Below, piece after piece: positions 54,536-63,797 of a DNA stretch of 64,000 nucleotides (the stretch's first letter is position 1; every line of letters starts with the position of its first letter). The notes below the pieces were generated by a model that ran no database searches, was not told the origin of the DNA, and worked only from the letters and a program-made list of their open reading frames with translations. A program made the position numbers and the translations under genes. This stretch comes from Luteolibacter arcticus (GTDB taxonomy: Bacteria > Verrucomicrobiota > Verrucomicrobiia > Verrucomicrobiales > Akkermansiaceae), in assembly GCF_025950235.1 (NCBI RefSeq), contig NZ_JAPDDT010000006.1:330110-394109 (forward strand), given 5' to 3'.

Positions 54536-55843
54536 ATGAACGCCAGTGATTTCAACCGCTTTGACGAGCCGACCCGCCGTCGGTTCATCACGAACGCCGC
54601 GAAGATGTACCTCGGGGTGCAGCTGATGCCCTTCTTCAACGGCGCTGCCACCGCAGCTCCTGCCGCCGCGAAGGAAGCCGTGAAGGCGAAGGCCAAGAGT
54701 GTGATCTACCTCTACATGTCCGGGGGCATGAGCCACCTGGATACCTTCGACCCCAAGCCGAAGAAGAAGGAAGTGATGGGGCCGACTGAAGCGATCCCGA
54801 CCAAGGCCACCGACATTTTCGTCGGCAAGAATCTGCCCAAGACCGCCGAGGTCATGGACAAGGTCTGCGTGATCAACTCGATGACCTCCCGCCAGGGAGC
54901 GCACGAGCAGGGCACCTACATCATGCACACCAGCTACGACATGCGTGGCACGGTGAAGCACCCGTCGCTCGGTGCTTGGGTCATGAAACTGGGCGGCCGC
55001 CACAATCCGGAGATCCCGGGCTACGTGGCGATCGACTCGTCGCAGGAGTATTCCGGCGGCGGCTTCTTCGGCGCGAAATACGCCGCCGCCCCGATCGGCA
55101 GCCCGAATGAGGGCCTGCAGGATTCCAAAAAGCCGGGCGACGTTTCCAAGAAGGACTTTGAAAGCCGCTTGTCACTCGCCGACCGCCTCAACAAGCAGTT
55201 CCACGGCAAGTATCAGAACGCCGACGTGAAGGCTTACGAGGAACTCTATCTGGAAGCGATCAAGCTGATGAACAGCAAGGATTTGAAGGCCTTCAACATC
55301 AACGACGAGTCCGCTTCCGTTCGCTCGATGTATGGCGAAGGTCGCTTCGCGCAGGGCTGCATGCTGGCCCGTCGCCTGGTCGAGCACGGCGTTCGCTTCG
55401 TGGAAGTCCAACTCGGTGGCTGGGACACTCACTTCGATAATTTCGCCGCCGTGGAAGGCCGCTGCAAGGAGTTCGACCAAGCCTACGCCGGCCTGCTCAA
55501 CGACCTCGAAAAGAAGGGCCTGCTCAAGGACACGCTGGTCGTTGTGGCCACCGAGTTCGGCCGCACGCCGACCATCAAGACCGAGCACCAGAACGGCCGC
55601 GATCACCACCCGGCCGCATTCACCTGCCTGCTGGCCGGTGGCGGTGTGAAAGGTGGCTTCAAGTATGGCGAGAGCGATGCCAAGGGCGAGCGGGTCAAGG
55701 ACAAGCCGGTGGCCGTCCAGGACTTCAACGCGACCATCGCCAGCGCCCTCGGTCTGCCGCACGACCTCACCGTCATGTCGCCCTCGGGCCGACCGTTCAA
55801 GTTCGCCGACAAGGGCGTGCCGGTGGCGGAAGTGTTTGCCTGA
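54536..55843 (+). CDS. DUF1501 family protein 2
   Basis: The 435-residue protein begins with a twin-Arg-like leader (DEPTRRRFITNAAKMYLGVQ) and shows KAKSVIYLYMSGGMSHLDTF, CMLARRLVEHGVRFVEVQLG, GWDTHFDNF and VVATEFGRTPTIKTEHQNG. It pairs with the DUF1549 gene upstream and ends before a strong terminator. Like its paralogue at 41412-42866 it should work outside the cytoplasm, with the Tat pathway a plausible route. Confidence 0.93.
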   Translation: MNASDFNRFDEPTRRRFITNAAKMYLGVQLMPFFNGAATAAPAAAKEAVKAKAKSVIYLYMSGGMSHLDTFDPKPKKKEVMGPTEAIPTKATDIFVGKNLPKTAEVMDKVCVINSMTSRQGAHEQGTYIMHTSYDMRGTVKHPSLGAWVMKLGGRHNPEIPGYVAIDSSQEYSGGGFFGAKYAAAPIGSPNEGLQDSKKPGDVSKKDFESRLSLADRLNKQFHGKYQNADVKAYEELYLEAIKLMNSKDLKAFNINDESASVRSMYGEGRFAQGCMLARRLVEHGVRFVEVQLGGWDTHFDNFAAVEGRCKEFDQAYAGLLNDLEKKGLLKDTLVVVATEFGRTPTIKTEHQNGRDHHPAAFTCLLAGGGVKGGFKYGESDAKGERVKDKPVAVQDFNATIASALGLPHDLTVMSPSGRPFKFADKGVPVAEVFA

Positions 55844-55871
55844 CGGCTGAAACGCGATTCACTCAAACGAG

Positions 55872-55901
55872 CGGGCCCGGCAATGCCGGGCCCGTTTTGT
55901 T
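55872..55901 (+). terminator. Intrinsic terminator after DUF1501 gene 2
   Basis: A 10-bp GC stem (CGGGCCCGGC / GCCGGGCCCG) with AAT loop is followed by TTTTGTTT. It ends the second PSD1/DUF1501 transcript. Confidence 0.93.
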
Positions 55902-55930
55902 TGCGAGCGTCGCAGCCAGCGTCACCGAGA

Positions 55931-56018
55931 GCCCCACTGGGAGCGCGGATTTTACTCCTCTTCGAAGGTTGGTTCGCAGGACGGGTCGGGCGGAATAAAT
56001 TCCGCGCTCCCATTGGCC
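55931..56018. repeat. Inverted pair of the GGAGCGCGGAATT repeat
   Basis: CCCACTGGGAGCGCGGATTT at 55933-55952 faces GAATAAATTCCGCGCTCCCA then TTGG at 55993-56016, its reverse complement with few mismatches. The arms bracket about 40 bp. The same word occurs near 44745. Confidence 0.6.
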
Positions 56019-56047
56019 TCTGACGCTATCCATCTCCAGAATGGAGA

Positions 56048-56401
56048 TCAGGTTACACGACCTGCCAAGCGCTTCGCCATCCGCTTCTTCCGAGCTCCGA
56101 TCATTTCCTCGCGCTTCGATTTCTTCCACGCCACGAACTTGGCGAGCGCGACCGGGCCCCAGTCGAAGACCTTCGCTTGCCGGGTTCCGTTTTGCTTTCG
56201 GATGGATGCACTGGGTGCAGCGTCTTCCGACAAACAGACCCGCGCCAGATCGTTGGCCTTCTTTCGAAACGCGCGTCGCGCCTTTGCTTTTTTCAGCGGC
56301 TTCGATTTGCGCCAGCCTTTGTTGCTCGGGCAGCCGCGGTAGCAGTGATCGTGCAGATAGGCGATCCGCTTCTTCTCAAGGGGGTTCTTGATGCTGCTCA
56401 T
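56048..56401 (-). CDS. Small basic protein, unrecognised family
   Basis: The 117-residue protein is very rich in Lys and Arg (SKPLKKAKARRAFRKKANDL; KKSKREEMIGARKKRMAKRL) and has a short His/Cys segment (YLHDHCYRGCPSNKG) near the N terminus. It could bind nucleic acid, but no domain was recognised. It overlaps the intergenic dispersed repeat edge at its 3' end by a few bases at most. Confidence 0.55.
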   Translation of the reverse strand: MSSIKNPLEKKRIAYLHDHCYRGCPSNKGWRKSKPLKKAKARRAFRKKANDLARVCLSEDAAPSASIRKQNGTRQAKVFDWGPVALAKFVAWKKSKREEMIGARKKRMAKRLAGRVT

Positions 56402-56422
56402 GCGAGAAAATGGCGGGTCTGC

Positions 56423-56971
56423 CTAATCCACCTCCAGCCGGTATCTCGGCAGCTTCGGATCGATCTCTTGGCTCCAGGCATCGATGCCGCCGCGGAGGGC
56501 GAAGGTGTTCTTCATGCCGTGGCCGAGGAACCAGGAACAGGTGTCGAGCACGTGCTTGCCAGCGTGATCGTGGAGGATGATCCGCCGCTGTGGGTCGCCG
56601 CCGAAGAGCTGCTGCTGGAGTTCTTGGGTGAGAAAGACCGCGCCGGGGATGGCGACGGCCTCGTGTTCCTCGCGGGTCCGGCAGTCGAGGAGCAGCGGCG
56701 GGGAGGGGGAGTCCAATTCGGCTTTGAGTTCCGCCGGGGAAATCATCATCGACTCGTCGTGGGCGTGGCTCTCCAACAGGTGCTCCCGCACTTCCGTGAC
56801 GTCCAGCTCCCCGGCACGGGCGCAGAGTTCGGCCAGCGTCTCCGTGTCGGCGAAGCCGCAGCTTTGGCAGCCGCCGAGGTGATAGCGTGAAAACAAGGCG
56901 CGGCGAGCACCGGGCAGGGCGCTCATGATTTCCCCCATCGGGGTGTCGGCGGTGATCGTCGCGGGGTCCAC
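56423..56971 (-). CDS. Rhodanese-like protein lacking the catalytic Cys, with N-terminal DUF1858-like domain
   Basis: The N-terminal 60 residues (ITADTPMGEIM, RYHLGGCQSCGFAD) resemble DUF1858, a small Cys-containing fold. The C-terminal rhodanese fold has LLLDCRTREEHEAVAIPGAV and FALRGGIDAWSQE then DPKLPRY, but at the active-site loop, where the family reads YCxHGxRS, it reads HDHAGKH, so the persulfide Cys is missing. The start is uncertain: GTG 56971, GTG 56992 or ATG 56938 are possible. It is divergent from pssA. Confidence 0.75.
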   Translation of the reverse strand: MDPATITADTPMGEIMSALPGARRALFSRYHLGGCQSCGFADTETLAELCARAGELDVTEVREHLLESHAHDESMMISPAELKAELDSPSPPLLLDCRTREEHEAVAIPGAVFLTQELQQQLFGGDPQRRIILHDHAGKHVLDTCSWFLGHGMKNTFALRGGIDAWSQEIDPKLPRYRLEVD

Positions 56972-57044
56972 GCCGCGGACCCTAACTGGCACCCGGGGAT
57001 TTTCCACTGTTTCGAAGCATGGTTTTGGGCCACCTTGCGGCCTC

Positions 57045-57947
57045 ATGTTCCGTCCTATCGAGCCCGACGAGCCGCGCATCTACCTGCTGCCGAACCTGAT
57101 GACCGCCGGCAATCTCGCCTGTGGCTTCTTTGCGGTGCTCACAATTTTCAAAGGGATCTTCCTCGCCACCACGCCCGAGGGCTACGTTTTCGAGTCCGCG
57201 CGCCCCTACTACGAGCGTGCGATCCTGCTGATCTTCGCCTCGTGCATTTTCGACCTGCTCGACGGTCGTCTGGCCCGCTTCGGAGGCCAGGAGTCGCCGT
57301 TCGGGCGGGAATTCGATTCGCTGGCCGACGTCATTTCCTTCGGCATGGCCCCGTCCATCCTGATGGCCAAGGCGGTCTTGTTCCCGCTCGATGAGGACCT
57401 CAAGCACCTCAATCTAGAAGGGGTCGGCTGGGGCTTGGCCTGCATTTACGTGCTATGCGGAGCGATCCGGCTGGCGCGTTTCAATTGCCTGGCAGCGCTA
57501 CCGCAGCGGAAGAGCACGAGCACGGATTTCCGTGGCCTGCCCATCCCGATGGCTGCCGGCTTCATTTCCTCGCTGACCTACCTGGTCATCTATTTCAACG
57601 ATACCGACCGGAATCTGGGTGCTTGGAAATACGTCCTGGCGGGCGCGATGTTGGGGCTGTCGGTTCTGATGGTCAGCAACGTGCGCTACCCCAGCTTCAA
57701 GAAAGTCGGCTGGCGAACCCGCGGCACGCCATTGGTGATCGTGGGGGCGGCGCTGGTGCTGATCATCACCGTCCGTTTTCACTACGTGATGCCGGCGGTC
57801 CTGTTCAGCGCCTACTTGCTCTATGGCTTGGTGGTGCGGCCGTTCTTGCCGCCCAAGGTCCAGCGGGAGATCGAGGCGGAGACCATTAGCGATGGCGGCG
57901 ACGGCGAGGGGGAAGACGATGAAGATCAGAACGGCAGCTCCGGCTGA
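57045..57947 (+). CDS. pssA: CDP-diacylglycerol-serine O-phosphatidyltransferase
   Basis: The 300-residue integral membrane enzyme makes phosphatidylserine from CDP-diacylglycerol and serine. It has the CDP-alcohol phosphotransferase motif FDLLDGRLARFGGQESPFGR then EFDSLADVISFG, with all the key Asp and Gly residues, and eight or so helices. It begins MFRPIEPDEPRIYLLPNLMT. ATG 57045 is chosen because it starts the conserved N terminus; the frame is open upstream into the divergent gene. The C-terminal tail is acidic. Confidence 0.95.
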   Translation: MFRPIEPDEPRIYLLPNLMTAGNLACGFFAVLTIFKGIFLATTPEGYVFESARPYYERAILLIFASCIFDLLDGRLARFGGQESPFGREFDSLADVISFGMAPSILMAKAVLFPLDEDLKHLNLEGVGWGLACIYVLCGAIRLARFNCLAALPQRKSTSTDFRGLPIPMAAGFISSLTYLVIYFNDTDRNLGAWKYVLAGAMLGLSVLMVSNVRYPSFKKVGWRTRGTPLVIVGAALVLIITVRFHYVMPAVLFSAYLLYGLVVRPFLPPKVQREIEAETISDGGDGEGEDDEDQNGSSG

Positions 57948-58180
57948 GTGGCAGCTTCTGTTGATCAATCAGTCGATTGAATCGATCGTTCGTTGATGTG
58001 AAAGACTACCAGGCCGAAAGGGTTTCCCTACGCTTCAAGCACCCAGAGGGCGCTGGTGGGTGAGGATAAACATCCGTTGAATGAGAAGAGGATAATCCAT
58101 TTTCTACGGAAGTCTTGAAGGTGCTTCTACGGTGCATTCCATCCAATTGATCGTTGGATTGATCTCGAAGCGATTCAGTT

Positions 58181-58957
58181 CTAGGGACTCATCACGCCCT
58201 TTTTCGAGGGAGTTGCGATGGCGGCCAAGAAGCGAGCGGCGGGCTCGGGCCATTCCAGCGCAAATGCTTCCTTCAAGGCGATTTCGCGGCTCAGTCCCGA
58301 TTGAAACAAAAGTTTGTATGCGCGTTTTACCGCTGCTCTTTCATCGGCGCTGAAGCCGGCCCGGCGCAGGCCCACGGTATTCAGGCCTGCGAGCTGATTG
58401 ATTCCGTAGGCCGTGCAAAACGGTGGTACATCTTGGCTGACCGCGGTCAGACCTTGGACCATGGCGAGATCGCCGACCCGGATGAATTGATGAAAACCCG
58501 CGCCACCGCCGAGGAAGGCGCGGTTTCCGACATGGACATGCCCCGCCAGCAGGACGCTGTTCGCGAGGATGTTGCCGTCGCCCAGCCGGACATCGTGGGC
58601 CAGGTGGGCACCGGTCATCAGGAGGTTGCCCTCGCCAATGACGGTGCGGGCGCCGGACTTCGAGCCGCGGTGGATCGTCACATACTCGCGCAGCGTGTTG
58701 CGCGGCCCGATCTCCACCCCCGAATCCGTCTCGGGGTCGAAGGAGAGGTCCTGCGGATCCGCCCCAACCACGGCTCCCCAGCCGACGCTGGTCCCTTCGC
58801 CGATGCTAGTGCGGCCGGAAATCCAGGCGTGGCCGCCGATTTTCACCCCGGCAGCCAGTTTCACGGGCCCTTCGATCACGGTGAAGGGGCCCACACTGAC
58901 GTCGCCAGCGAGCTCCGCATCGGGCGAAATCTGGGCGGTCGGGTGGATTGTCGGCAC
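58181..58957 (-). CDS. lpxA: UDP-N-acetylglucosamine acyltransferase LpxA
   Basis: The 258-residue protein has the left-handed beta-helix hexapeptide repeats (IHPTAQISPDAELAGDVSVG; VLLAGHVHVGNRAFLGGGAG) and the catalytic His in LMTGAHLAHDVRLG, with FHQFIRVGDLAMVQGLTAVS and a C-terminal helical domain. It commits UDP-GlcNAc to lipid A synthesis. The other lpx genes are not in the window. The 233-bp gap to pssA holds AT-rich TTGATC-type words near 57960-58000 and 58140-58170 but no gene. Confidence 0.96.
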   Translation of the reverse strand: MPTIHPTAQISPDAELAGDVSVGPFTVIEGPVKLAAGVKIGGHAWISGRTSIGEGTSVGWGAVVGADPQDLSFDPETDSGVEIGPRNTLREYVTIHRGSKSGARTVIGEGNLLMTGAHLAHDVRLGDGNILANSVLLAGHVHVGNRAFLGGGAGFHQFIRVGDLAMVQGLTAVSQDVPPFCTAYGINQLAGLNTVGLRRAGFSADERAAVKRAYKLLFQSGLSREIALKEAFALEWPEPAARFLAAIATPSKKGVMSP

Positions 58958-59092
58958 GGCGCGGTTCTAAGGAGAGGGGTCCGTGGCGGCAAGCTCGGGA
59001 GGCACCGTCCGGGCCTGCTGACGCAACCGGATGTATTTTCCAGAGACAAAGTTGCACCTCCGGCGGTTTTACGGGACAAGACCGCTAGCCGC

Positions 59093-60802
59093 ATGACCGA
59101 ATTGTTGATCGACCCCGCCCGCCGTAGCGGATGCCCGGATTTGGGAAAGCTTGAGGAAGTGTTGGAGGGCGCGAGCGTCCGCCAGCGCTCGCCCATTGAT
59201 GACGTGCTGGATGCAGGCGTGGTCGATGAAGAGCCGTACATGCGGGAATTGGCCGCCGAGCTGGGCATGGAGTGGCTGGAAAACATCCAGTATCCGGAAA
59301 CCCCGCTGCCGCTCCGCGAAGCCTGCGGCCCCCGGGTTGCCCTTCGCCACCGGCTTTTGCCCGTCGAAATGCTCGGGGAAGGGGAGGACAGGCGCCTGAA
59401 GCTGGCCACCTTCGATCCTTTCAATCTGGTCGCCCGGCAGGCCGTCGCCCAGGAAATCGAGATGCCGGTCGAGTGGTGCATGGCTTCCCGCCGTCGCATC
59501 CACGAGTCCCTCCGCCGCCTTTACGGGGTGGGTGCCGATACCTTCGAGCAGATCCTGGAAGGTCGCGACCTCGACTACGACAATCTCGAAAGCCACGACG
59601 AGGCAAACGTCATCGACGCCGATGAGGACGAGGAGGCTAGCGTCGTCAAATTTGTCAACCAGATCATCCGTGAAGCGCTGGAGCAGCGCGCGACTGACAT
59701 TCACGTCGAGCCACTGGCCGACAACCTGCGCATCCGCTACCGCATCGACGGCAAGCTGCTGGCGGTGACGGTGCCGGAAAACATCAAGGCGCTGCAAAGC
59801 TCGGTGATCGCCCGTCTGAAGATCATGTCGCGCCTCGACATCGCCGAGCGCCGCCTGCCGCAGGACGGACGTATCAACCTCCAGTTCGAAGGCCGCACCA
59901 TCGACGTCCGCGTCGCCACCGTGCCGACGGTCGAGGGCGAGAGCGTCGCACTCCGTCTCCTCAACCAGGAGAAGTTCAACTTGGAGAAGCTGGGCATGGA
60001 GCACCATGTCCGCTCGAAGATCGAGAACCTGCTGAACATTTCCAACGGCATCATCCTGATCACCGGCCCGACCGGTTCGGGTAAGTCGACCAGCCTTTAC
60101 TCCTTCCTCAGCGAGATCAACCACCCGGACCGCCGCATCGTTACGATCGAGGACCCGGTGGAAAACAAGCTCTCCGGGGTGATGCAGATCGCGGTGAAGT
60201 CGGACATCGGCCTGACCTTCGCCGCCGGTCTCCGCTCGATCCTGCGTGCCGACCCGAACGTGGTGATGATCGGGGAAATTCGTGACCTTGAGACCGCGGA
60301 AATCGCCATCCGCGCCTCGTTGACCGGTCACTTGGTGTTCTCCACGCTTCACACCAATGACGCGCTCGGCGGCATCAGCCGTCTGATCGACATGGGCGTG
60401 GAGCCATTCCTGGTTTCCGCCGCCGTCCGCGCCTTCCTCGCCCAGCGCCTCGTCCGCCGCCTCTGCCCGCACTGCAAGGTGCCGCGCGAGCTGAGCCTGG
60501 ACGATCGCCGCGACCTCGGCATCCCGATGAACCTCGATGGTCAGCCCTACGTGGCCAAGGGCTGCGACCGCTGCCGCAATACCGGTTTCCAAGGCCGTCT
60601 CGCGATCTACGAAGTGGTGGTGCTCAGCCAAGCCATGCAGGACATGGTGGCCCACGGGGCCAGTGCGCCGGACATCCGCGCGCAATCGATCAAGGAAGGC
60701 TTCGTCCCGATGCGCGGCTACGGCTGGATCAAGGTGATGCAGGGCCTCACGACCATCGAGGAGGTCATCTCCGTTACCTCCACCGACATCGCCACCGAGT
60801 GA
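59093..60802 (+). CDS. GspE/PilB-type secretion or pilus assembly ATPase
   Basis: The 569-residue ATPase has an N-terminal MshEN-like domain (residues about 15-150), then ATDIHVEPLADNLRIRYRID, Walker A GPTGSGKST, the Asp box RRIVTIEDPVEN, Walker B NVVMIGEIRDLETAEIA and the His box LTGHLVFSTLHTNDA. A zinc tetracysteine site (CPHC and CDRC) lies in the C-terminal part. It drives a type II secretion or type IV pilus machine. The gspF/pilC gene follows; no other pilus gene is near. ATG 59093 (MTELLIDPARR) is chosen; the longer upstream frame overlaps lpxA. Confidence 0.93.
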   Translation: MTELLIDPARRSGCPDLGKLEEVLEGASVRQRSPIDDVLDAGVVDEEPYMRELAAELGMEWLENIQYPETPLPLREACGPRVALRHRLLPVEMLGEGEDRRLKLATFDPFNLVARQAVAQEIEMPVEWCMASRRRIHESLRRLYGVGADTFEQILEGRDLDYDNLESHDEANVIDADEDEEASVVKFVNQIIREALEQRATDIHVEPLADNLRIRYRIDGKLLAVTVPENIKALQSSVIARLKIMSRLDIAERRLPQDGRINLQFEGRTIDVRVATVPTVEGESVALRLLNQEKFNLEKLGMEHHVRSKIENLLNISNGIILITGPTGSGKSTSLYSFLSEINHPDRRIVTIEDPVENKLSGVMQIAVKSDIGLTFAAGLRSILRADPNVVMIGEIRDLETAEIAIRASLTGHLVFSTLHTNDALGGISRLIDMGVEPFLVSAAVRAFLAQRLVRRLCPHCKVPRELSLDDRRDLGIPMNLDGQPYVAKGCDRCRNTGFQGRLAIYEVVVLSQAMQDMVAHGASAPDIRAQSIKEGFVPMRGYGWIKVMQGLTTIEEVISVTSTDIATE

Positions 60803-60855
60803 TCTGAAATCCCGATTTCAAATTCGATTTTCAAATTTCAAATCCCGATCCCAGC

Positions 60856-62181
60856 GTGCCCCTTTTCGCCTATAAAGCCCTCAGTTCCTCCGGCGGTGTC
60901 CAGACCGGGGAGGTGGATGCTGCGGATCGCCCGGAAGCCTTGCGCGTGCTCGACAAGCGCGGCCTCCAGCCGGTGAGCCTGAAGGAAAGCGCCTCTGCCG
61001 CGGCCACGGCCAAGAAGAAGGCCAAGGAAGCCGCGCCCGCCGCGAAAGCGGCACCGGCTCCCAAGTCCTCGCCCTCTGCCAAGCCGACCCTGAAGGCCCC
61101 GGCGAAGAGTACCGAGGAAAAGGCTCCGGAAGGACCGCTCAAGCTCAAGCGGGCCGAGGTGATCATGTTCACCGAAGAGCTCTCCGACATGCTCGCCGCG
61201 GGCCTGCAGCTCGAGCCGGCGCTCAAGTCAATGGAGGGCCGCCAGGAACTCGGCGGCTTGAAGGACGTCGCCAGCCGCGTGCGGCAACTCGTGCGCGATG
61301 GCATGAATTTCTCCACCGCGATCAAGCGGGTGAGCCCGAGCTTCGGCCCGCTCTATTGCTCGCTGGCTGCGGCCGGTGAGGCTTCCGGCGCGCTGGACGA
61401 AATTCTCCGGCGCCAGGCCCATTACCTGAAGACCCTCGCCGAACTGCAGAGCCGGCTCATCCTCGCGATGATCTATCCGGCCTTCCTGATCCTCGCGGGC
61501 ATCGGGGTGTCGATCGTTTTCGTCACCACTCTCATTCCCCAGCTCACCACGCTGATCGAGAGCACGCCGGGCGGCAAGCTGCCGGGTCCGATCAAGTTCA
61601 TGGTGACCGGCTCGGATTTCCTCAAGTCTTACTGGTACATCATCCTCATCGTGCTCGCCGCCGGGGGGCTGTTCTTCAAGGCGTGGAAGGATAATCCGGC
61701 CAACACGATGGCTTGGCACCGCTTCAAGCTGCGCGCTCCGCTGATGGGGCCAGTGGTCACGAGCCGCTTCTACGTCCAGTTCCTGGAAACGATGGCCAAC
61801 CTCGCCGGCAACGGCCTGCCACTCCTGCGCGCCTTGGAGTTGTCGCGCGACGCTACCCAGAACCTCTCCCTGCGCAATGAGCTGAATACGGTCATCGACC
61901 AGGTCGGCGACGGCCGGGCGTTTTCGAAGGCGCTCATTCGCACTGGTGCTTTCCCGCCGCTGCTGATCGACATGGTCTCGGTCGGTGAACAGACCGGCAA
62001 ACTCGACATGGCGTTGCGCCGTGCCGCCGAGCGCTACGACAAGGAACTCGACAAGAGTCTTTCCCGGATCATGGCGCTGATCATGCCGACCATCCTCATC
62101 ATCATGGCCAGCCTGATCGGCACGATGGCCTACCTGATGATCACGGCCATCTTCCAGACGATCAAGAATCTGGGGGCGTGA
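60856..62181 (+). CDS. GspF/PilC-type inner membrane platform protein
   Basis: The 441-residue protein, starting with GTG, has MPLFAYKALSSSGGVQTGEV at the N terminus and two GspF domains (FTEELSDMLAAGLQLEPALK; FLETMANLAGNGLPLLRALE), with three membrane helices (LILAMIYPAFLILAGIGVSI; WYIILIVLAAGGLFF; IMALIMPTILIIMASLIG). An Ala/Lys/Pro-rich insert of about 50 residues (roughly 47-95) lies between the short N-terminal segment and domain 1, unusual for the family. Its stop overlaps the next start by four bases. Confidence 0.92.
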   Translation: MPLFAYKALSSSGGVQTGEVDAADRPEALRVLDKRGLQPVSLKESASAAATAKKKAKEAAPAAKAAPAPKSSPSAKPTLKAPAKSTEEKAPEGPLKLKRAEVIMFTEELSDMLAAGLQLEPALKSMEGRQELGGLKDVASRVRQLVRDGMNFSTAIKRVSPSFGPLYCSLAAAGEASGALDEILRRQAHYLKTLAELQSRLILAMIYPAFLILAGIGVSIVFVTTLIPQLTTLIESTPGGKLPGPIKFMVTGSDFLKSYWYIILIVLAAGGLFFKAWKDNPANTMAWHRFKLRAPLMGPVVTSRFYVQFLETMANLAGNGLPLLRALELSRDATQNLSLRNELNTVIDQVGDGRAFSKALIRTGAFPPLLIDMVSVGEQTGKLDMALRRAAERYDKELDKSLSRIMALIMPTILIIMASLIGTMAYLMITAIFQTIKNLGA

Positions 62182-63662
62182 AAGCGGCCGCTGTCATCGG
62201 CGGAATCTTCGCGGTAACTGGTTGGGCCGTTGCGGCGTGGCTCCTGTTGGACAATGCGGGCCGGCTGGTTCCGCTGGAGGTCGAGCTTCGAGGCTCGGCC
62301 GGGCCGTCCCCGACTTCGGTCGCGGCTTCGCCGGGAGTGACGCAGCCGGGCGATGGCGTCCGTTCCCTCCTTGAGGAGATCTATCGCGATTGGGCTGCCG
62401 ATCCTTCGCTGGCAGGAGCATCCATCGGCTTCTGCCTGCTGGATGAGGACGGCGGCACCGAATTCGCCTCGCCGCTCGCGTCGAACGCCCTGTGCCCGGC
62501 TTCGGCGCTGAAGACGGTGACCACCGCAGCCGCGCTGGAGCTGTTAGGTCCCGACTTCCGCTTCACCACGATGGTGGTATCGGATGTCGAAATCACTCCG
62601 GCAGGGGTGCTCGATGGTGATCTGAGGCTCAGCAGCACCGGTGACCCTACGTTCTCTTCAGCTAACCTCGAAGCCCTTGCGGATGCCGTGATCAAGGCCG
62701 GCTTGAAGCAAGTGAACGGCAAGCTTGAGATCGATGGTGCGGATTTTCACGAACCGCCCGTCAACGACCACTGGAATTGGGGGGACATTGGGAATGCCTA
62801 TGGTGCGGGAGCGTATGGCATCAATCTCGATCACAATCGCATCACGCTTCGTTTTCAACCAGCCGCCGCCGAAGGGCAGGCGGCGACTTTGCTGAACCCG
62901 GAGATCACCACGAAGGACACGCGTTGGAACAACGAGGTCGTTACCGGCCCGGATGGCACCGGCGACCGGGTAGTCATCTACTCCAGCCCATTTGGCCGGG
63001 CGATTACGTTGCGTGGCTCTGTACCGCTGGGGGAAAGCAATTTCGCGGTGAATGGTGCGCTGCCCGATCCTCCGGCAAAGGTGGAAGAGCTTTTTCAAGC
63101 GAAGCTTGCTGCCGCGGGAGTGAAGTTCCTCGGGCGGAAGATCCCGATGCGATCCGGCATCGCGCCGCTGGCCTTTCATGACTCCAAGCCCCTGCCGGAG
63201 ATCATCGACCACCTCCACAAGGTTAGCGACAATCTCGAAGCCCAATGCCTTTTTCTAACAATCGGTCGCCAGAAAGATGCTGACCCTGCCGCCGCCTATG
63301 CCATCCGCCGACACTGGGAAAGCCGTGGCGTGGAATTCAAGGGCTTGCGCCTGATTGATGGCAGCGGTCTCGCCCGCGCGAATATGATCCGGCCGCTTGA
63401 TCTCGCGAAGGTGAACCATCTTGCGCGGCGGGGGCCGCAGGGCGAGCGGTTTCGGCAAAGCCTGACTGCTTACCTTGATGGCCGCGTTCGTTCGAAGCTC
63501 GGTGCGATGTCCGGCGTGAAGACGGATGTCGGCTTCATCACGATGGCGGATGGCCGCGAATTGACCTTCTGCTTGATGGCCAATGGCGTGAATCCGGAGC
63601 TGAATTTCTGGACCCTGCGCGACAAGCTGTTGCTCGCGGTGTCATCGGCTGATTCGAAGTAA
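62178..63662 (+). CDS. dacB: D-alanyl-D-alanine carboxypeptidase/endopeptidase (PBP4/DacB type)
   Basis: The 494-residue protein starts with GTG overlapping the pilC stop (GTGA) and has an N-terminal membrane anchor. The S13 peptidase motifs are present: SxxK (SALKTVTTAAAL), SxN (VSDNLEAQCLF) and a third motif RVRSKLGAMSGV, where the usual KTG is KLG. The long S13 insert (residues about 110-300) is present. It trims peptidoglycan in the periplasm. Coupling to the GspE/F genes suggests a link to envelope remodelling around a pilus or secretion machine. Confidence 0.88.
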   Translation: MKAAAVIGGIFAVTGWAVAAWLLLDNAGRLVPLEVELRGSAGPSPTSVAASPGVTQPGDGVRSLLEEIYRDWAADPSLAGASIGFCLLDEDGGTEFASPLASNALCPASALKTVTTAAALELLGPDFRFTTMVVSDVEITPAGVLDGDLRLSSTGDPTFSSANLEALADAVIKAGLKQVNGKLEIDGADFHEPPVNDHWNWGDIGNAYGAGAYGINLDHNRITLRFQPAAAEGQAATLLNPEITTKDTRWNNEVVTGPDGTGDRVVIYSSPFGRAITLRGSVPLGESNFAVNGALPDPPAKVEELFQAKLAAAGVKFLGRKIPMRSGIAPLAFHDSKPLPEIIDHLHKVSDNLEAQCLFLTIGRQKDADPAAAYAIRRHWESRGVEFKGLRLIDGSGLARANMIRPLDLAKVNHLARRGPQGERFRQSLTAYLDGRVRSKLGAMSGVKTDVGFITMADGRELTFCLMANGVNPELNFWTLRDKLLLAVSSADSK

Positions 63663-63686
63663 ACCGGCCCGCGCCATCGGATGGCC

Positions 63687-63715
63687 GACTGGGGAGCACG
63701 GAATTCATGCCAATG
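63687..63715. repeat. Dispersed repeat copy, GGAGCGCGGAATT family (variant)
   Basis: GACTGGGGAGCACGGAATTC then ATGCCAATG lies in the gap after dacB, differing from the core word by one base (GGAGCACGGAATT). Confidence 0.4.
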
Positions 63716-63797
63716 CCTTTAAGGACCTGTTAGATCGAGATGGGCGGATGATGCAGGTTGCACTGGTACTTTCCTAAGAGATGTTTTCATTGGGCGG

